A DNA stretch of 64,000 nucleotides from Chrysogorgia sp. JL179-B06 (lineage: Eukaryota; Cnidaria; Anthozoa; Scleralcyonacea; Chrysogorgiidae): assembly GCA_035772405.1 (NCBI GenBank), contig JAYKKM010000009.1, forward strand, positions 1 to 64,000. Reading direction: 5' to 3'. The position numbers and the translations under genes were made by a program. Below are positions 42,737 through 53,900 of this stretch, piece after piece. The stretch's first letter is position 1; each line of letters begins with the position of its first letter. Under the pieces are notes generated by a model that had not been told where the DNA came from, made no database searches, and worked only from the letters and a program-made list of their open reading frames with translations.

Positions 42737-43010
42737 AGGATTCCTCAAAAAGTTGTCGTATTGTTTATTCGTTGTTGAAAAATAAACTAGCTTGTATAGT
42801 TTTTAAAAATATATAAAATTGTTTCCTTGTTATTTACATTTAAAAGTATTATCTTGTGCTATCTTTTAAAACTTGTAAGGATTCCTCAAAAGTTGTCGTA
42901 TTGTTTGTTCATTGTTGAAAAATAAAACGAGCTTGTATAGTTTTTAAAAATATATAAAAAATTGTTTCGTCTTTATTTACATTGAAAAGTTATATTGTGC
43001 TTTTTTTTCA
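42737..43010. repeat. Two tandem copies of a ~150 bp unit
   Basis: AAGGATTCCTCAAAA and the stretch GTTGTTGAAAAATAAA..AGCTTGTATAGTTTTTAAAAATA recur 150 bp apart, at about 42737-42830 and 42887-42980. No coding is seen. Confidence 0.8.
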
Positions 43011-43142
43011 GTAAAGGTTTTATTTCTTTCCTTTACTTTGAGTGTAAAAATTTACAAAAAAATTGCTTGGATTGTTTATTCCTTGTAGAAAATTAAATAT
43101 ATTTCTTGTCAGTTAAGTTAGGTAGTTGCAGCTTGATGTTTG

Positions 43143-43386
43143 TAAAGTTGTAAAGGTTTTACTGTGCAAGCTGTGTTAAGTATTTGTTATAACGGCAAGA
43201 CTCGTCCCAGGTTTAAATACCGTAATTAACCTTGCTCTGCCATCTGAGTTCCAGTGGCCCAATGGTTAGAGCATCTGTCTAGCATTCAGAAGGTTACGGG
43301 TTCGAGTCCTGTCTGGTACTCAGAGTTTTTTCTGAGTATTGACAACTTAACACAGCTGGCACAGTAAAACCTTTACAACTTTATAT
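43143..43386. mobile_element. MITE with ~40 bp inverted repeats around a tRNA-like core
   Basis: TAAAGTTGTAAAGGTTTTAC, TGTGCAAGCTGTGTTAAGT on the left is complementary to ACTTAACACAGCTGGCACAG and TAAAACCTTTACAACTTTA on the right. The centre contains a tRNA-like cloverleaf. Flanks give no clear duplication. Confidence 0.8.
43248..43320 (+). ncRNA. tRNA-like element, anticodon AGC, pol III-type
   Basis: A 73-base cloverleaf can be folded by eye. Acceptor GTTCCAG pairs with CTGGTAC (one mismatch), the D arm is GCCC with GAGC (one mismatch), and the anticodon arm is TCTGT/TCAGA with loop CTAGCAT and anticodon AGC (43281-43283). The T arm is ACGGG/CCTGT with TTCGAGT. B box GGTTCGAGTCC is canonical. 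The acceptor stem extends five more pairs outward, and TTTTTT follows at 43325-43330, a pol III terminator. AGC would be alanine, but the G3-U70 pair is missing, so a working tRNA-Ala is unlikely. A SINE head or small structured RNA fits better. Confidence 0.55.
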
Positions 43387-43809
43387 TTCTTGTTGTTAAA
43401 TAAAACATCGTGTTCTTATTGCTAACTATCATTTCAACGAGCATTTGAACGAGTTTTAAAGTTTATCTGTTATTTGTGCGTTTGTGTGCTTTTACTGATA
43501 TTAATCTTTTTAAATAGTTATAGAAAGAAAAATCTGTTGGAACTTACAATTTTTTTTGTTTCCAAGTCTTCGAAGTGGAAGTTACTTATTAAAGTTCATT
43601 GAGTTAAAATGCCTAACTCTTGGTACGACGAGGATGCATTAATGTACTGGAGAAATAGGCCCTGTCATTTAGTCTTAAAGGTGCCGTCCAGTCCGTTCTG
43701 CGCATGTGCAAGCTTTGTTTACAAAGTTTGTTTATAAGTACACTATAACTATTACTACATGAAGTAATAGACATTGATTAGGTTCACACGCTTGAGCTCC
43801 GACATTAAT

Positions 43810-44956
43810 ATGGATGAAAGTTTTATGTTGGACGATATCGAGCAAAACGAGATTGAACAAGCTGTGCAAATGCCGAATACTGACAATATATCGGTTGTGT
43901 TATTTTAGAGGGATTTGCCTGTGAGAAAGTGGAAGGAATGCATGTCCTTGTAAGAGCATCAATCAATACTGCTCGCCTGTTTGCCTGTTTGTCACGTTGA
44001 TTCTATAAAATGTATGAACAAACGAAGTGTGTTGGAAGGCTTAAGCGAATCGGATTCTCCACAAGATGCACCGATAAGTTTATGAGCTTGATCACCTCAG
44101 TATAATATTTCTTTCGAAAAATTCTTGTTCTCGAAAATATTTTCACAGGAAATTAGTGACGACGACTATATATTTGAAGAGCGAGGAGAACAGGCAAGAA
44201 CGTCAAAGCGAGGAAGGAGAGGTCGTAGGCGGCCGCGGTTTGGAAAGGCGAGGTCAAAGGAGGAGAAGAGGAAGAGGTGGATTAGTTGCCGAAGAGAATG
44301 CAGAACAAAGACTCGTTGCGCACAATAATCAGTTGCAGGTATTGTGATATTTATTGCAAAATATATATACTATGCAATATATCTACCTACAGATCAAGAC
44401 ATGCAGCATTTAATTAAAACTGTACAAATGGGAATACTGTTTCATTATCAATGGTTGACTAGTTGTATTAGTCAGTGGTTGACTAGTTGTATTATATTAC
44501 TTTTGCATCTTTTTCTATTGTATATTCTGTATATTCCAAAAATATAAACAGTAGTTTTACTTGACAAATAACAATTGATTTCATTGGTAGAATTTGGTGG
44601 AAAATCTGAATTTGGATGTTCTCCAAAGGCTAGCTTTGGAGCTTTTACGAAAAACAACCAGCAATATTTGCCGACTTGGTGAATGGGGAAATGAACATGC
44701 ATGTTCAGCTACAGCCAGGTCCAGAAGCACCACCTCCACAAGATGATACTCCCAACTGGTCCAATTGTGGGCTATGTAGGATCATGCCAACACAGGTGGA
44801 GAATAAATGTTGCTGTAGCAGAAATATGCCATGCATCTCAACAACACCTCTTTTTCAACAACTTGTCCTGGATGGTAATGTGCTTGATATAGCCATGAGG
44901 TACAGAGAAGATGTTCTTGTGCTGGATCATCCTCGGAACAATGAAACACATTTCTG
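43810..44956 (+). pseudogene. P2X7 C-terminal-like zinc-domain gene, truncated
   Basis: A possible first exon starts at the ATG at 43810 (MDESFMLDDIEQNEIEQAVQ). A second (44149-44338) opens after TTTTCACAG, encodes an acidic then Arg/Gly-rich stretch (RRRRGRGG) and ends HNNQLQ/GTATTG. A third (44591-44956) continues in frame (NLVENLNLDVLQRLALELLR). After a one-base shift near 44660, W-S-N-C-G-L-C, the CCCSR run and IAMRYREDVLVLDHP follow. The Cys pattern (CxxC, CCC, C) and Y-R-x-D-V match the cytosolic zinc domain first known from the P2X7 receptor tail. It ends at a donor (TTCTG/GTAA). The next exon (RKAAYRxYxLWRY) is missing. This is not an ion channel: no membrane segments are present. Confidence 0.75.
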
Positions 44957-45239
44957 GTAATTTCATGTTCAATTAACTTTTAGTCAAGTGATCATTAGCA
45001 TTTATTGAGTCAAGCGATTGTATGAGCTCTCTGACGAGTCAAGAGATTGTCGATAACAGCCTGCTATCTCCTCGTCTTTCGCTTCAATTACATCAAAGAC
45101 GAGCCAAATTTGGCCGTCGGATCGCCTTTCGCTTTGACTTTAAGTCCCATGGCCATAAACTGTTTATTAGGAAGACAAAACAAACCAACTATTGTAAACG
45201 AGCTAAAACTTAACAAACTCCAAAGATATAGCAGAGGGT

Positions 45240-47112
45240 TTTCATGACTATTTTTGAAATATTGGCCCAAATTTAGCTAGCCAAATTGATACCTCAATTT
45301 CAATTTTGAAACATATGTCAAGAATGCTAAATCAGAGTTCACTGCATTTCAGCCAGTCACTGTCAGTCACGTCTACCAGCTTCTGACTGGTCTTTCAAGC
45401 AATAAAGCCACAGGTGTTGACAAGATTTCTTGTAAAATTATTAAGATAGTTTCACCTGCTATTTCAGATTCGCTTACACATATTTTTAATCAGGCTATTA
45501 CTCTATCCTCTTTTCCAAATGAATGGAAAACGGCTAGAGTGGTACCCCTTTACAAAAATGGCCAGAGAAATATGGCAGGAAATTACAGACCAATTTCTAT
45601 CCTACCAGCCATTAGCAAAATTATGGAGAGAATACTATATGATCAACTGTATAGCTACTTATCCAAATTTAGACTCCTAAGTGATGGTCAATTTGGTTTT
45701 CGAAAGTTCCATTCCACAGCTACAGCATTACTAGACTGTACAAATGACTGGTATATGAATATAGACAAGAAAATGTTCAACTTAGTAGTCCTATTTGACT
45801 TAAAAAAAGCATTTGATACAGTTGATCATCTAATATTATTGAGAAAATTGGAGCTCTACGGCATAAAAGGTCAAGCTTTATCCTTTCTCAATTCATATCT
45901 CTCAAATCGAAGTCAGAAATGCCAAATGAATGAATCCATTTCGTCAGAGAGAATGATTAAATGTGGTGTACCACAAGGCTCTATCTTAGGGCCACTGTTC
46001 TTTCTATTATACATCAATGATTTGCCTCAATGTCTATCTAAAACTAAACCTCGGTTATTTGCTGATGACACATATAACAGCTTCTGGAGACTCGATTTCT
46101 CATCTTGAAACTGCTGTGAATTCTGATTTAGAAAACCTTAGAAAATGGTTAATTGCCAATAAACTTAGCCTTAATGTCGCAAAGACTGAATTCATATTAA
46201 TGGGCTCAAAGCAAATGATTAAAAGTATTTCAAATTTGCAACCAAAAATCGAAATTGACCACAAACCAGTTAAACAAGTGTATGAGTGCAAAACTCTTGG
46301 AGTGACAGTAGACCAGCATTTGTCGTGGAAGGGTAATACTGAAAACATTTGCAAAAAAATAACATCGGGAATCTCTACTCTTAGACGCTTAAAGGAATTT
46401 GTAGACAAACAAACACTGCTTTCCGTTTTACAATGCTATTGTTCGGCCATATTTCGATTATTTCTGTGAAGTATGTGATGTGTTTGGTGAAACACAGTCG
46501 AAACAACTCCAAAAACGCCAAAATAGGGCTGCTCGAATTATCATGAATGTGACGAATGACACAGATCATTCTGTTGCGTTACAAGCATTGGGTTGGAAGG
46601 CACTTAAAACAGAAAGGAAGAAAGCTAAGGCCAAAATTATATACAAATTATTAAATAACATGGGTCCTCAGTCACTCGCTAATTTATTCACATATAAAAG
46701 TGAGATGACCAGCTATAATCTTCGAAACATTTCAAATAGTCTTTGTTTACCGAAGCCACGTACTAATAGTATGAAAAAAGTTTTATGTACGATGGGGCAT
46801 TCCTTTGGAATTCTATTCCGAAGGAAATTAAAGAGAGCAAATCCATTTCTTCCTTTCGAATGAAAATCGCTGCTTACTTTAATTGTTAAAAGTAAATATA
46901 TGCATCTGTAAATAGATTATTACCTTATATACACCTATAAATAGATTATAATATTTTTATACTATATTTTATATATTGTAAATAGCTTTAAAACACTTTT
47001 CTTATATACTGCTACTGTATTATTCTTCTATTATACACGCCCCTCGTGGAAATCAGCTACGGTTGACGAGGTCAGCGTGTTTAAATAAAGTTTTCTATCT
47101 ATCTATCTATGG
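45240..47112 (+). pseudogene. CR1/L2-like LINE polymerase inside the TTAA element
   Basis: The RT reads TGVDKISCKIIK, NYRPISILPAISKIME, GQFGFRKFHSTATAL, LFDLKKAFDTVDHL, CGVPQGSILGPLFFLLYIND and LFADDT (46058-46072). After a frame change it continues LRKWLIANKLSLNVAKTEFI and YECKTLGVTVDQHLSWKGN. After another it continues KQLQKRQNRAARIIMNVT, LGWKALKTERKKAKAKIIY and FTYKSEMTSYNLRNISNSLC, with a stop at 46861. The 3' untranslated part ends in (TCTA)n at about 47091-47110. The endonuclease is missing (5' truncated). Two frameshifts in 1.5 kb imply a moderately old copy that postdates the host element. Confidence 0.9.
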
Positions 47113-47271
47113 CGAGTCAAGCGATCGTTACTAGTTAAAGTCCCATGACGAGTCAATAGATCGTCATTTGTTTAAAGTACCACAGAAGCTAGCCATTTTT
47201 TATCACTGAGAAACAAGTCACGACCTTGTCTGAATATTATACAAGCAATGCAAGGCCACCTCCCTTACAGA

Positions 47272-47460
47272 AAAAGCCTATAGGCGCCTATAGGCAATGT
47301 TCCAATTGCCTGTAGAAGCCTATAGGCGTCTATAGGCTAATAGGTTTCATCATAGGTCACCTATAGAAAATGTTCGAATTGCCTATAGAAGCCTATAGGT
47401 TTTCTATAGGAGCCTATAGGCAAGCCTATAGACATGCCTATAGGCAAGCCTATAGACTTT
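47272..47460. repeat. CCTATAGG-based palindromic minisatellite
   Basis: The octamer CCTATAGG occurs six times in under 200 bp, with many one-base variants. It is joined by AAGCCTATAGG and GGCAA or GGCGC linkers, plus two copies of ATTGCCT.TAGAAGCCTATAGG. Each unit is its own reverse complement. No coding is present. Confidence 0.85.
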
Positions 47461-47593
47461 TTTGTTAGGGCTAATACGCATTACCTTATATGGACATTGG
47501 AATAGCTTTTACGCGTAAACAAATCAATCATCGTCCCAAAGTCGAAGAATATCCGGATCCGAAAACTGCATAAAGACGAAGTCACAGAACAAG

Positions 47594-47742
47594 ACTTGCT
47601 CTAAATCTGTCTCTTGGTGTTTCGAGACGGGTTTATTTGTTGTTGAAACCAAAACATAAACCTGCGTCTCGATACAAACACGTCTCAAATAAACCCATCT
47701 CGAAACACCAAGAGGCAGACTTGGAGCAAGTCTATCACAGAA
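47594..47742. repeat. Hairpin with ~48 bp arms
   Basis: AGACTTGCTC..AATCTGTCTCTTGGTG, TTTCGAGACGGGTTTATTTG pairs with CAAATAAACCCATCTCGAAA, CACCAAGAGGCAGACTT..GAGCAAGTCT. The loop holds a further imperfect pair (GTTGAAACCAAAACATAAACC and TGCGTCTCGATACAAACACG). It may be a nested MITE in the TTAA element. Confidence 0.8.
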
Positions 47743-47848
47743 CGAGAAACTGCAGAGCAGTAAAACAGAGACTCGAAGTAGTTAAACAAAGACAAATATG
47801 CTGCGCTTACCTGATAGGCAGAAATGTCCTGAAATATGTCAGACTTCC

Positions 47849-47989
47849 CTACAGACAATAAATCCTTTCTCCTACATCATATTTAATACTTAAGTCCTCG
47901 TCAGTTGGATAACTGATATTTTCAGTTTCAACAGAACAAGATTCGCCTGATAAACCTAAACTTCTAACCGCGCTTTCACCTGTCGCCAT
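47849..47989 (-). CDS. Candidate first exon near the right end of the TTAA element
   Basis: Read from the right inverted repeat inward, MATGESAVRSLGLSGESCSV starts about 90 bp inside the element. It continues for 46 residues through ENISYPTDEDLSIKYDVGER to a stop. The serine- and acid-rich leader is similar in style to the N-terminus of the P2X7-like proteins but I cannot align it with confidence. Its placement facing inward, convergent with the P2X7-like gene, suggests a second element gene. No further exon is recognised. Confidence 0.35.
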   Translation of the reverse strand: MATGESAVRSLGLSGESCSVETENISYPTDEDLSIKYDVGERIYCL

Positions 47990-48082
47990 CTTGTCGAATA
48001 ATCCCAGGAAATGTAAACACAGATGCGAACACACTTTGGAATGTGTCGCACATGCGCAGAACGGACTGGACGGCACCTTTAA

Positions 48083-49740
48083 ACAAGTTCATAGTGAATC
48101 AAAGCAGATGTTAGAAAATATTGATTAAACAAAATAAAAATTATTGAAGTTGAAAAGCAAAACTCGTCCCATCTTTTTTGTGCTGGTAACATATCTCCAA
48201 TATTAATAACATTTTAAGAAACTTTTTCCTGTGCAGATTTATCGCCATTGTTGTGTGAAGCGGAAGCTTGGGGACTAGATATTGCAACAATGCACTAAAA
48301 ATCGCCCTGTTGCGGCAAAATGTTGCACGAAAAGATCTTGAGCCGCAACAGATCCAGTATCAGAAGTAGAAGAGCTTTATTCATGTAAGATTTCTGATGT
48401 AACAAATGTCAAGGTTGATTATGTTAAGCAAGTTCATTGTGAATCAAAGCAGATGTTAGAAAATATTGATTAAACAAAATAAAAATTATTGAAGTTGAAA
48501 AGCAAAACTCGTCGCAAAGCGGGAGCTTGCGGACTAGATATTCCAACAATGCACTAAAAATCGTCCCGTGTTGCGGCAAAATGTTGCACAAAAAGATCTT
48601 GAGCCGGAACAGATCCAGTATCAAGTAGAAGAGCTTTTATTCATGTCAGATTCCTGATGTAACAACTGTCAAGGTTGATTATGTTAAACAAGTTCATTGT
48701 GAATCAAAGCAGATGTTAGAAAATATAGATTAAACAAAATAAAAATTATTGAAGTTGAAAAGCAAAACTCGTACCATCTTTTTTGTGCTGGTAACATATC
48801 TCCTCTTGTAAACTCTCAAATATCAAAAACATTTTAAGAAACTTTTGCCTGCACAGATTTATCGCCATTGTTATTTGTTTTGGTTGTGTAAAGTGGAAGC
48901 TTGGGGACTAGATATTGCAACAATGCACTAAAAATCGTCCCGTGTAACACCCCTGTTGTGGCAAAATGTTGCACGAAAAGATCTTGAGCTGCAACAGATC
49001 CAGTATCAGAGCTTTATTCATGTAAGATTTCTGATGTAACAACTGTCAAAGTTGATTATGTTAAGCAAGTTCATTATGAATCAAAGCAGATGTTTGAAAA
49101 TATTGATTAATTGTTTCCTGACCGGCACAGTCAAAATGGGTCGTAGAAGACCCGCAAAGTCGTCAATCGAAAAACATGGCACACGGTAACGCAAGATTAA
49201 AAATTGAAATTGGACAAGCGCCAGCAACACGAGATCCACTCACACGCCAAGTTTGATTTGATTTCATAAACAACTCTGTGATTGGTTGCATTTTGAGTTT
49301 TCAAGATGCTACGCGGGCATGCAAGATGGCCTTTTCGAGAAAAATGTAAATTTTTCAACCTGATTTATGATAATTAATGCTAATGTATATTAACATAATG
49401 TGTTTTGTTCGGGAAATTTAAAAGCACAAGTAAAAGCCGGTTTATTGGGCTTTCAGAAAATGTATAGCTTTCGCAACAGTTATGGTTATTTCAAGAGATA
49501 TCAATAGAACAACGGGTGGTTCAATTTTGGATGTTTTTCAGCCTGTCAGGAAAGAGTTAAACAAAATAAAAATTATTGAAGTTGAAAAGCAAAACTTGTC
49601 CCATCTTTTTTATGCTGGTAACATATCTCCTCTTCTAAACTCTCCAATATCAATAACATTTTAAGAAACTTTTGCATGTGCAGATTTATCGCCATTGTTA
49701 CTTGTTTTGGTTCTGTAAAGCAGAAGCTTGGGGACTAGAT
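48083..49740. repeat. Satellite-like array, 260-390 bp units
   Basis: Units begin near CAAGTTCATTGTGAATCAAA and carry AACAAAATAAAAATTATTGA, GAAAAGCAAAACTCGT, TGTGCTGGTAACATATCTCC, TTTATCGCCATTGTT, ACTAGATATTGCAACAATGC and GTTGCACGAAAAGATCTTGA. Starts are near 48087, 48428, 48689 and 49067, with a partial unit at 49555-49740. Units differ by internal deletions. Interruption at 49110-49555 has different sequence. No gene is recognised. Confidence 0.85.
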
Positions 49741-49744
49741 ATAC

Positions 49745-50990
49745 AATACAATACAATACTTTATTCAACACAGAATTCAAACAGCTGTCGCTGATTTCCA
49801 TTCAAGCTGTGCATAACATAACATAGTAAAGAAAAAAACAAAAACAAAAACAAAAAACCCCCCAAAAACCACTAATAAATATACAAATTATGTAAAATAC
49901 AAAAACTATAAAAGCGATTACAAAGATGAATTACTATTAAAATTATTCCAATACAAATTGGTAAATTCTTTAACCGAATTTGCATTCTTTGTGCTATAAT
50001 CTAAATTATTGAAAAGTTTTGCACCAGAAAATGCAAAAGATCTATAACCAGAATTGGAATGAATTCTTGAAAGATGAATGTCATCTTTTCTTCTTGTATT
50101 GTAGTTATGAAAATTTGAATTTTTCTCAAAAATGTTTTTTAAATACGCTGGACAAAATCCCTTATGACATTTAAAAACGACAAGGCATTTATGGAAATCC
50201 CATTTGTCATTTAGAGAGACCCATGCCAAATCTTTGAATAATTTTGTAGATCGCTCTTCTCTAATTTGCTTTCGAAGGATAATGCGGGCTCCTCTCTTTT
50301 GTAGTCTCAAAAGTCTCTTTAAACTTGTCTGGTCAGCATTTGTCCAAACGATGTCGCAGTATTCATAGAGTGGTTGAATTAAGGTGTTATGAATTTGTCG
50401 ACATGTATCCGTGTTCAAGTACTAGAAGACTCAATCTACTGACAACTCTTGCGCATAAATGGTCAATATGTTCATGCCAACTTAGAGTTGAGTCAAATAC
50501 CAATCCTAGATATTTCATAGAATTGGTGAAGTCAATATCTTTATCTTCCAGCAGCAATGAAAAAGGCGTAGATTTTGAGTTAAATAAACGCTTGCTTGAT
50601 CCAAATAACATAGATGTTAATGAAACAAAGACGAAGACTAAGTGGTTTGCAGTAAACCATGTGTAAATATTATTCAAATCAGATTGCATGACTGATTGAA
50701 TAATGCTTTTATCCTTGTGTGCATAAAAAAGAGCTGTATCATCGGCATATAGAACAATTTTACATTGATCAATGATACTTGAAAGATCATCAATAAGTAA
50801 TAAAAACAGCAAAGGACCCAGAACTGACCCCTGGGGTACACCCAGTGATATATTCATACTTTCAGATGTAATGCCTTGGATTGTTACTTTTTGCGATCTG
50901 AATTTAGGTGTTATTAAGCTCAAATGAGCGCTGCGTGTGTTTCTAGAATGTTGCTGACTATTTAATTTTAACAGTCTGTTTAAATACTCA
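49745..50990 (-). pseudogene. LINE polymerase, RT to C-terminus (copy B)
   Basis: Minus strand. The RT palm is at 50387-50923, with LGVPQGSVLGPLLFLLLIDD and the catalytic YADDTALFY near 50730-50750, followed by NHLVFVFVSLTSMLFGSSKR and MKYLGLVFDSTLSWHEHIDH. The C-terminal part (49918-50418) has IQPLYEYCDIVWTNADQ, LLRLQKRGARIILRK, LAWVSLNDKWDFHKCLVV, YNTRRKDDIHLSRIHSN and GYRSFAFSGAKLFNNLDY. A single frameshift separates the two near 50400. The 3' edge has an ATACA repeat. The 5' end is truncated at about 50990, where the next LINE begins. Of the LINEs here this one is among the least decayed. Confidence 0.9.
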
Positions 50991-50998
50991 GGAGTATC

Positions 50999-53900
50999 AT
51001 TAACAGTTACGTTTGTATACTATTATACATTTTCTAATGTCCGACTCTACATAAAAAGGTATCCAACCAAGTCTGTTAAATAAATCCACAGAGGAATGAC
51101 ATGGTTGAGCATTAAGGATAATTCTAGAGCAGCGTTTCTGAAGTTTGAATACTTTTACGATATTGTTCTTACTACAGTTTGTCCAAGTTGGGCTACAGTA
51201 AAGAAATAAGGGTTTGATCATAGCATTGTAAAAGCGAATTCGTTCAGCTGTAGGCAAATACGACTTTATAGACTTCAATATTCCAATGCGTTTTGATAGT
51301 TTAGTTGCTAAAGCTTCAACATGGGTGTCAAAACTTAAGTCCTCGTCGATAATAAAAGCCCAGTAATTTTACTTGATGAACCTGTTCCAATGGGAGATCG
51401 TTCAATTCTATGTTGAGGACTTGATTTTCAGCTGAGCCGTTTGCCACTAACCAAAATAGATTTAGTCTTAGTAGAATTCAGAGGTAGTTTATTGGCAATG
51501 GCCCAATTTTGAACATTGGATACTTCTATCAGTGGAGGCTAGTAAGGTAGTATCGTCGGCAAATAAATCCACTTGAGTATTTATATGTAGAGGTAAATCA
51601 TTAATAAAGATTAAAAACAGGAGGGGGCCAAGGATAGAACCCTGAGGTACTCCTTCCGTAATTAGTCTTGTTGAAGACGGCTGGCCTTTAAAAGTAACAT
51701 ACTGTTTGCGATCGGTTAGATAAGATTTGAACCATTGTAGCGAATTCGGATCAAGTCTATAAGCACATAGCTTTTCAAGAAGAATGCAGTGGTCCACCAT
51801 ATCGAACGCTTTCTTATAATCGACTAAGACCATACCATTGATGCAATTTTTATCCAAGTTGAACAGCAGTGAATCAACGATGTAAGCTACAGCTGTCTCT
51901 GCGCTAAATTTCTTTCTAAATCCCGATTGATTGGAATATATCAGGTTATTTATGGTAAGAAAATGGAACAGACAATCATGGACATGTCGTTCAATGATCT
52001 TTGAAAGTACGGGTAGCACAGAGATGGGTCGATAATTGTTAACATCAGACAAATCACCTGATTTGAACAAAGCGCTTACTCTAGCTGTTTTCCATCATGC
52101 TGGGAATTGATAGTTTGTGAAAGACATGTTGATCAATCTGGATATAGACGGCGCCAACTCAGTAAGACCTAATTTAAGCAGTTTTATGCTTATACCATCA
52201 GTCCCAGTTGCTTTATTAGGTGATAACGTCGTCAAGTAAGTTTTAACAATTTTAGATGTGATTGGAGTGAGACTGAACTTCTTTGAGTTTGATGAATCAA
52301 AGTTATTGACAGAGGAAAGTGAGGACATGATCTTGCTGGCGATTGTTGTAAAATGAATATTGAAATTTTCAGCTATTTCGCAACTTTTATTTATCACTTT
52401 ATTGTATTCATCAAGGAGAAATTCTGGCAGGCGTGTTGGTTTACCACCACCAAGGGATTTAATTAACTTCCAAATGGACTTTGCGTTACCTTTGTTATTT
52501 TGAATCGATGATTTAAAGTAGCTTCTTTTAGCTTTTTCAATCATGTTGGATGCCAAATTTCTTGCACCGCGGTATTGTTTCCAAGCATTAGTTGGGTTTG
52601 TTTTTGTTTTTCGAGCTTTTGAAAGTAGATTGTCTCTTAGTTTTAACTGTTCAAGAATGTCATTATTTATCCAGTGTGGTTGTATCATTCTGGCAACGCG
52701 TTTTTGTTTAGTTGGAGCATGTAAGTAAACGGCTTGAAAAAAAATGCTTTCCCATGTGGCAACAGCATCATTAACATCATCAAATATGAAGGCAGTGTCC
52801 CAAGGAGAGTTTACTAACGTAGAGTTGAATGCAGCCTCGTTAATCTTCTTTATATCTCTAAGTTATTGAATCATGCAAATTACCTGATTTTGACTGTTTG
52901 AAATATTTACGAGCAGCAAATATTGGTAGATGATCAGAGAGTGCATAGATTTTCACTAATACAGAAGTGATATGCTGACTCTTGTTGGTATACATATGGT
53001 CCAAACACGTATTACTGACGGGTCTAGTTATTCATTAAGCTTTTGGACAAATAATGTTTCTTGAATTCGGCTGAGATAAAATTAATGTTAAAATCTCCGG
53101 TTAAAATAATTTCTTTGTTGATCAAATATGCTGTTTCAATACACTCATCAAACACTTTGTCATCGTACTTGGTATAAGACGGTGGGCGGTAACAACCAGA
53201 TAACAGCAGTGAACGTTTGGATTTGTAAGGACAGATTTCTAACCATAAAATCTCCACAGAATCTCGTTCGAGGTCAAATCTACGTTTGAAGGTTAATGTA
53301 TTATTGCAATACACAGCTATTCCTCCTCCTGCTTTGTTTAGACGATCTTTCCGCAGTAATGTGAAGCCTGGTATATCGTAAAGAGAATCACAGTTATGTC
53401 TCCGTAAGAAACAAAATATCGAGGTTACTTGCATTATTAGTAATATTTTGATTTGTTCAAATTTACTGCTAGTTAAATGGTTAACATTCCATTGACCGAA
53501 CCGAAGTCCTTTACTGGGTAATGGTATCTTTAAATAGGTATAGTTAGTAGAGCTCTGTTGATTACTGGTTGAAATCACTGGATCATCAGCGGTAGTATCG
53601 GAGCTAATGGACTCGAAGCTAACGTTGTCGACAGCAGAACACAAGCTGTAATTTGATGATACAGCACATTCATCGCAAATCCAATCGAGAAATTCTACAT
53701 CAATTGACTGATCAATGTTAACGCAAGCAGTGTGATAATACGAGTCACAGTACGAACAGAAAACCGATTCCACATCCCATGCTATAATTGACTGACAAGA
53801 GAGGCATGGCGGTTCTGGCCAGATGTGCAGAGGGTTGAAGTAGAAGAACTTGATAAACAAGTCGAATTACCAGCATTGATTGGTCCCGGATTTAATAGAA

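Larger units (their letters stand above)
43679..48078. mobile_element. 4.4 kb TTAA-flanked DNA transposon carrying a P2X7-like gene
   Basis: Its ends are exact 31 bp inverted repeats (starting AGGTGCCGTCCAGTCCGTTC) at 43679-43709 and 48048-48078. TTAA stands directly outside both (43675-43678 and 48079-48082), as in piggyBac or Kolobok. Inside lie a spliced P2X7-like gene on the plus strand starting about 130 bp from the left end, and a candidate minus-strand first exon starting about 90 bp from the right end. Between them are a LINE, a palindromic minisatellite and a hairpin. No catalytic transposase domain is recognised inside this copy; it may have been lost to the LINE insertion. Confidence 0.85.

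Noticed and set aside
43248..43320. Functional tRNA-Ala gene
   Set aside because: Mismatches in three stems, no G3-U70 pair, an outward-extended acceptor stem and its position inside a MITE argue against it.
44591..44956. P2X7 ion channel receptor
   Set aside because: Only the cytosolic zinc domain is similar. There are no membrane segments or ligand-binding ectodomain in the surrounding sequence.
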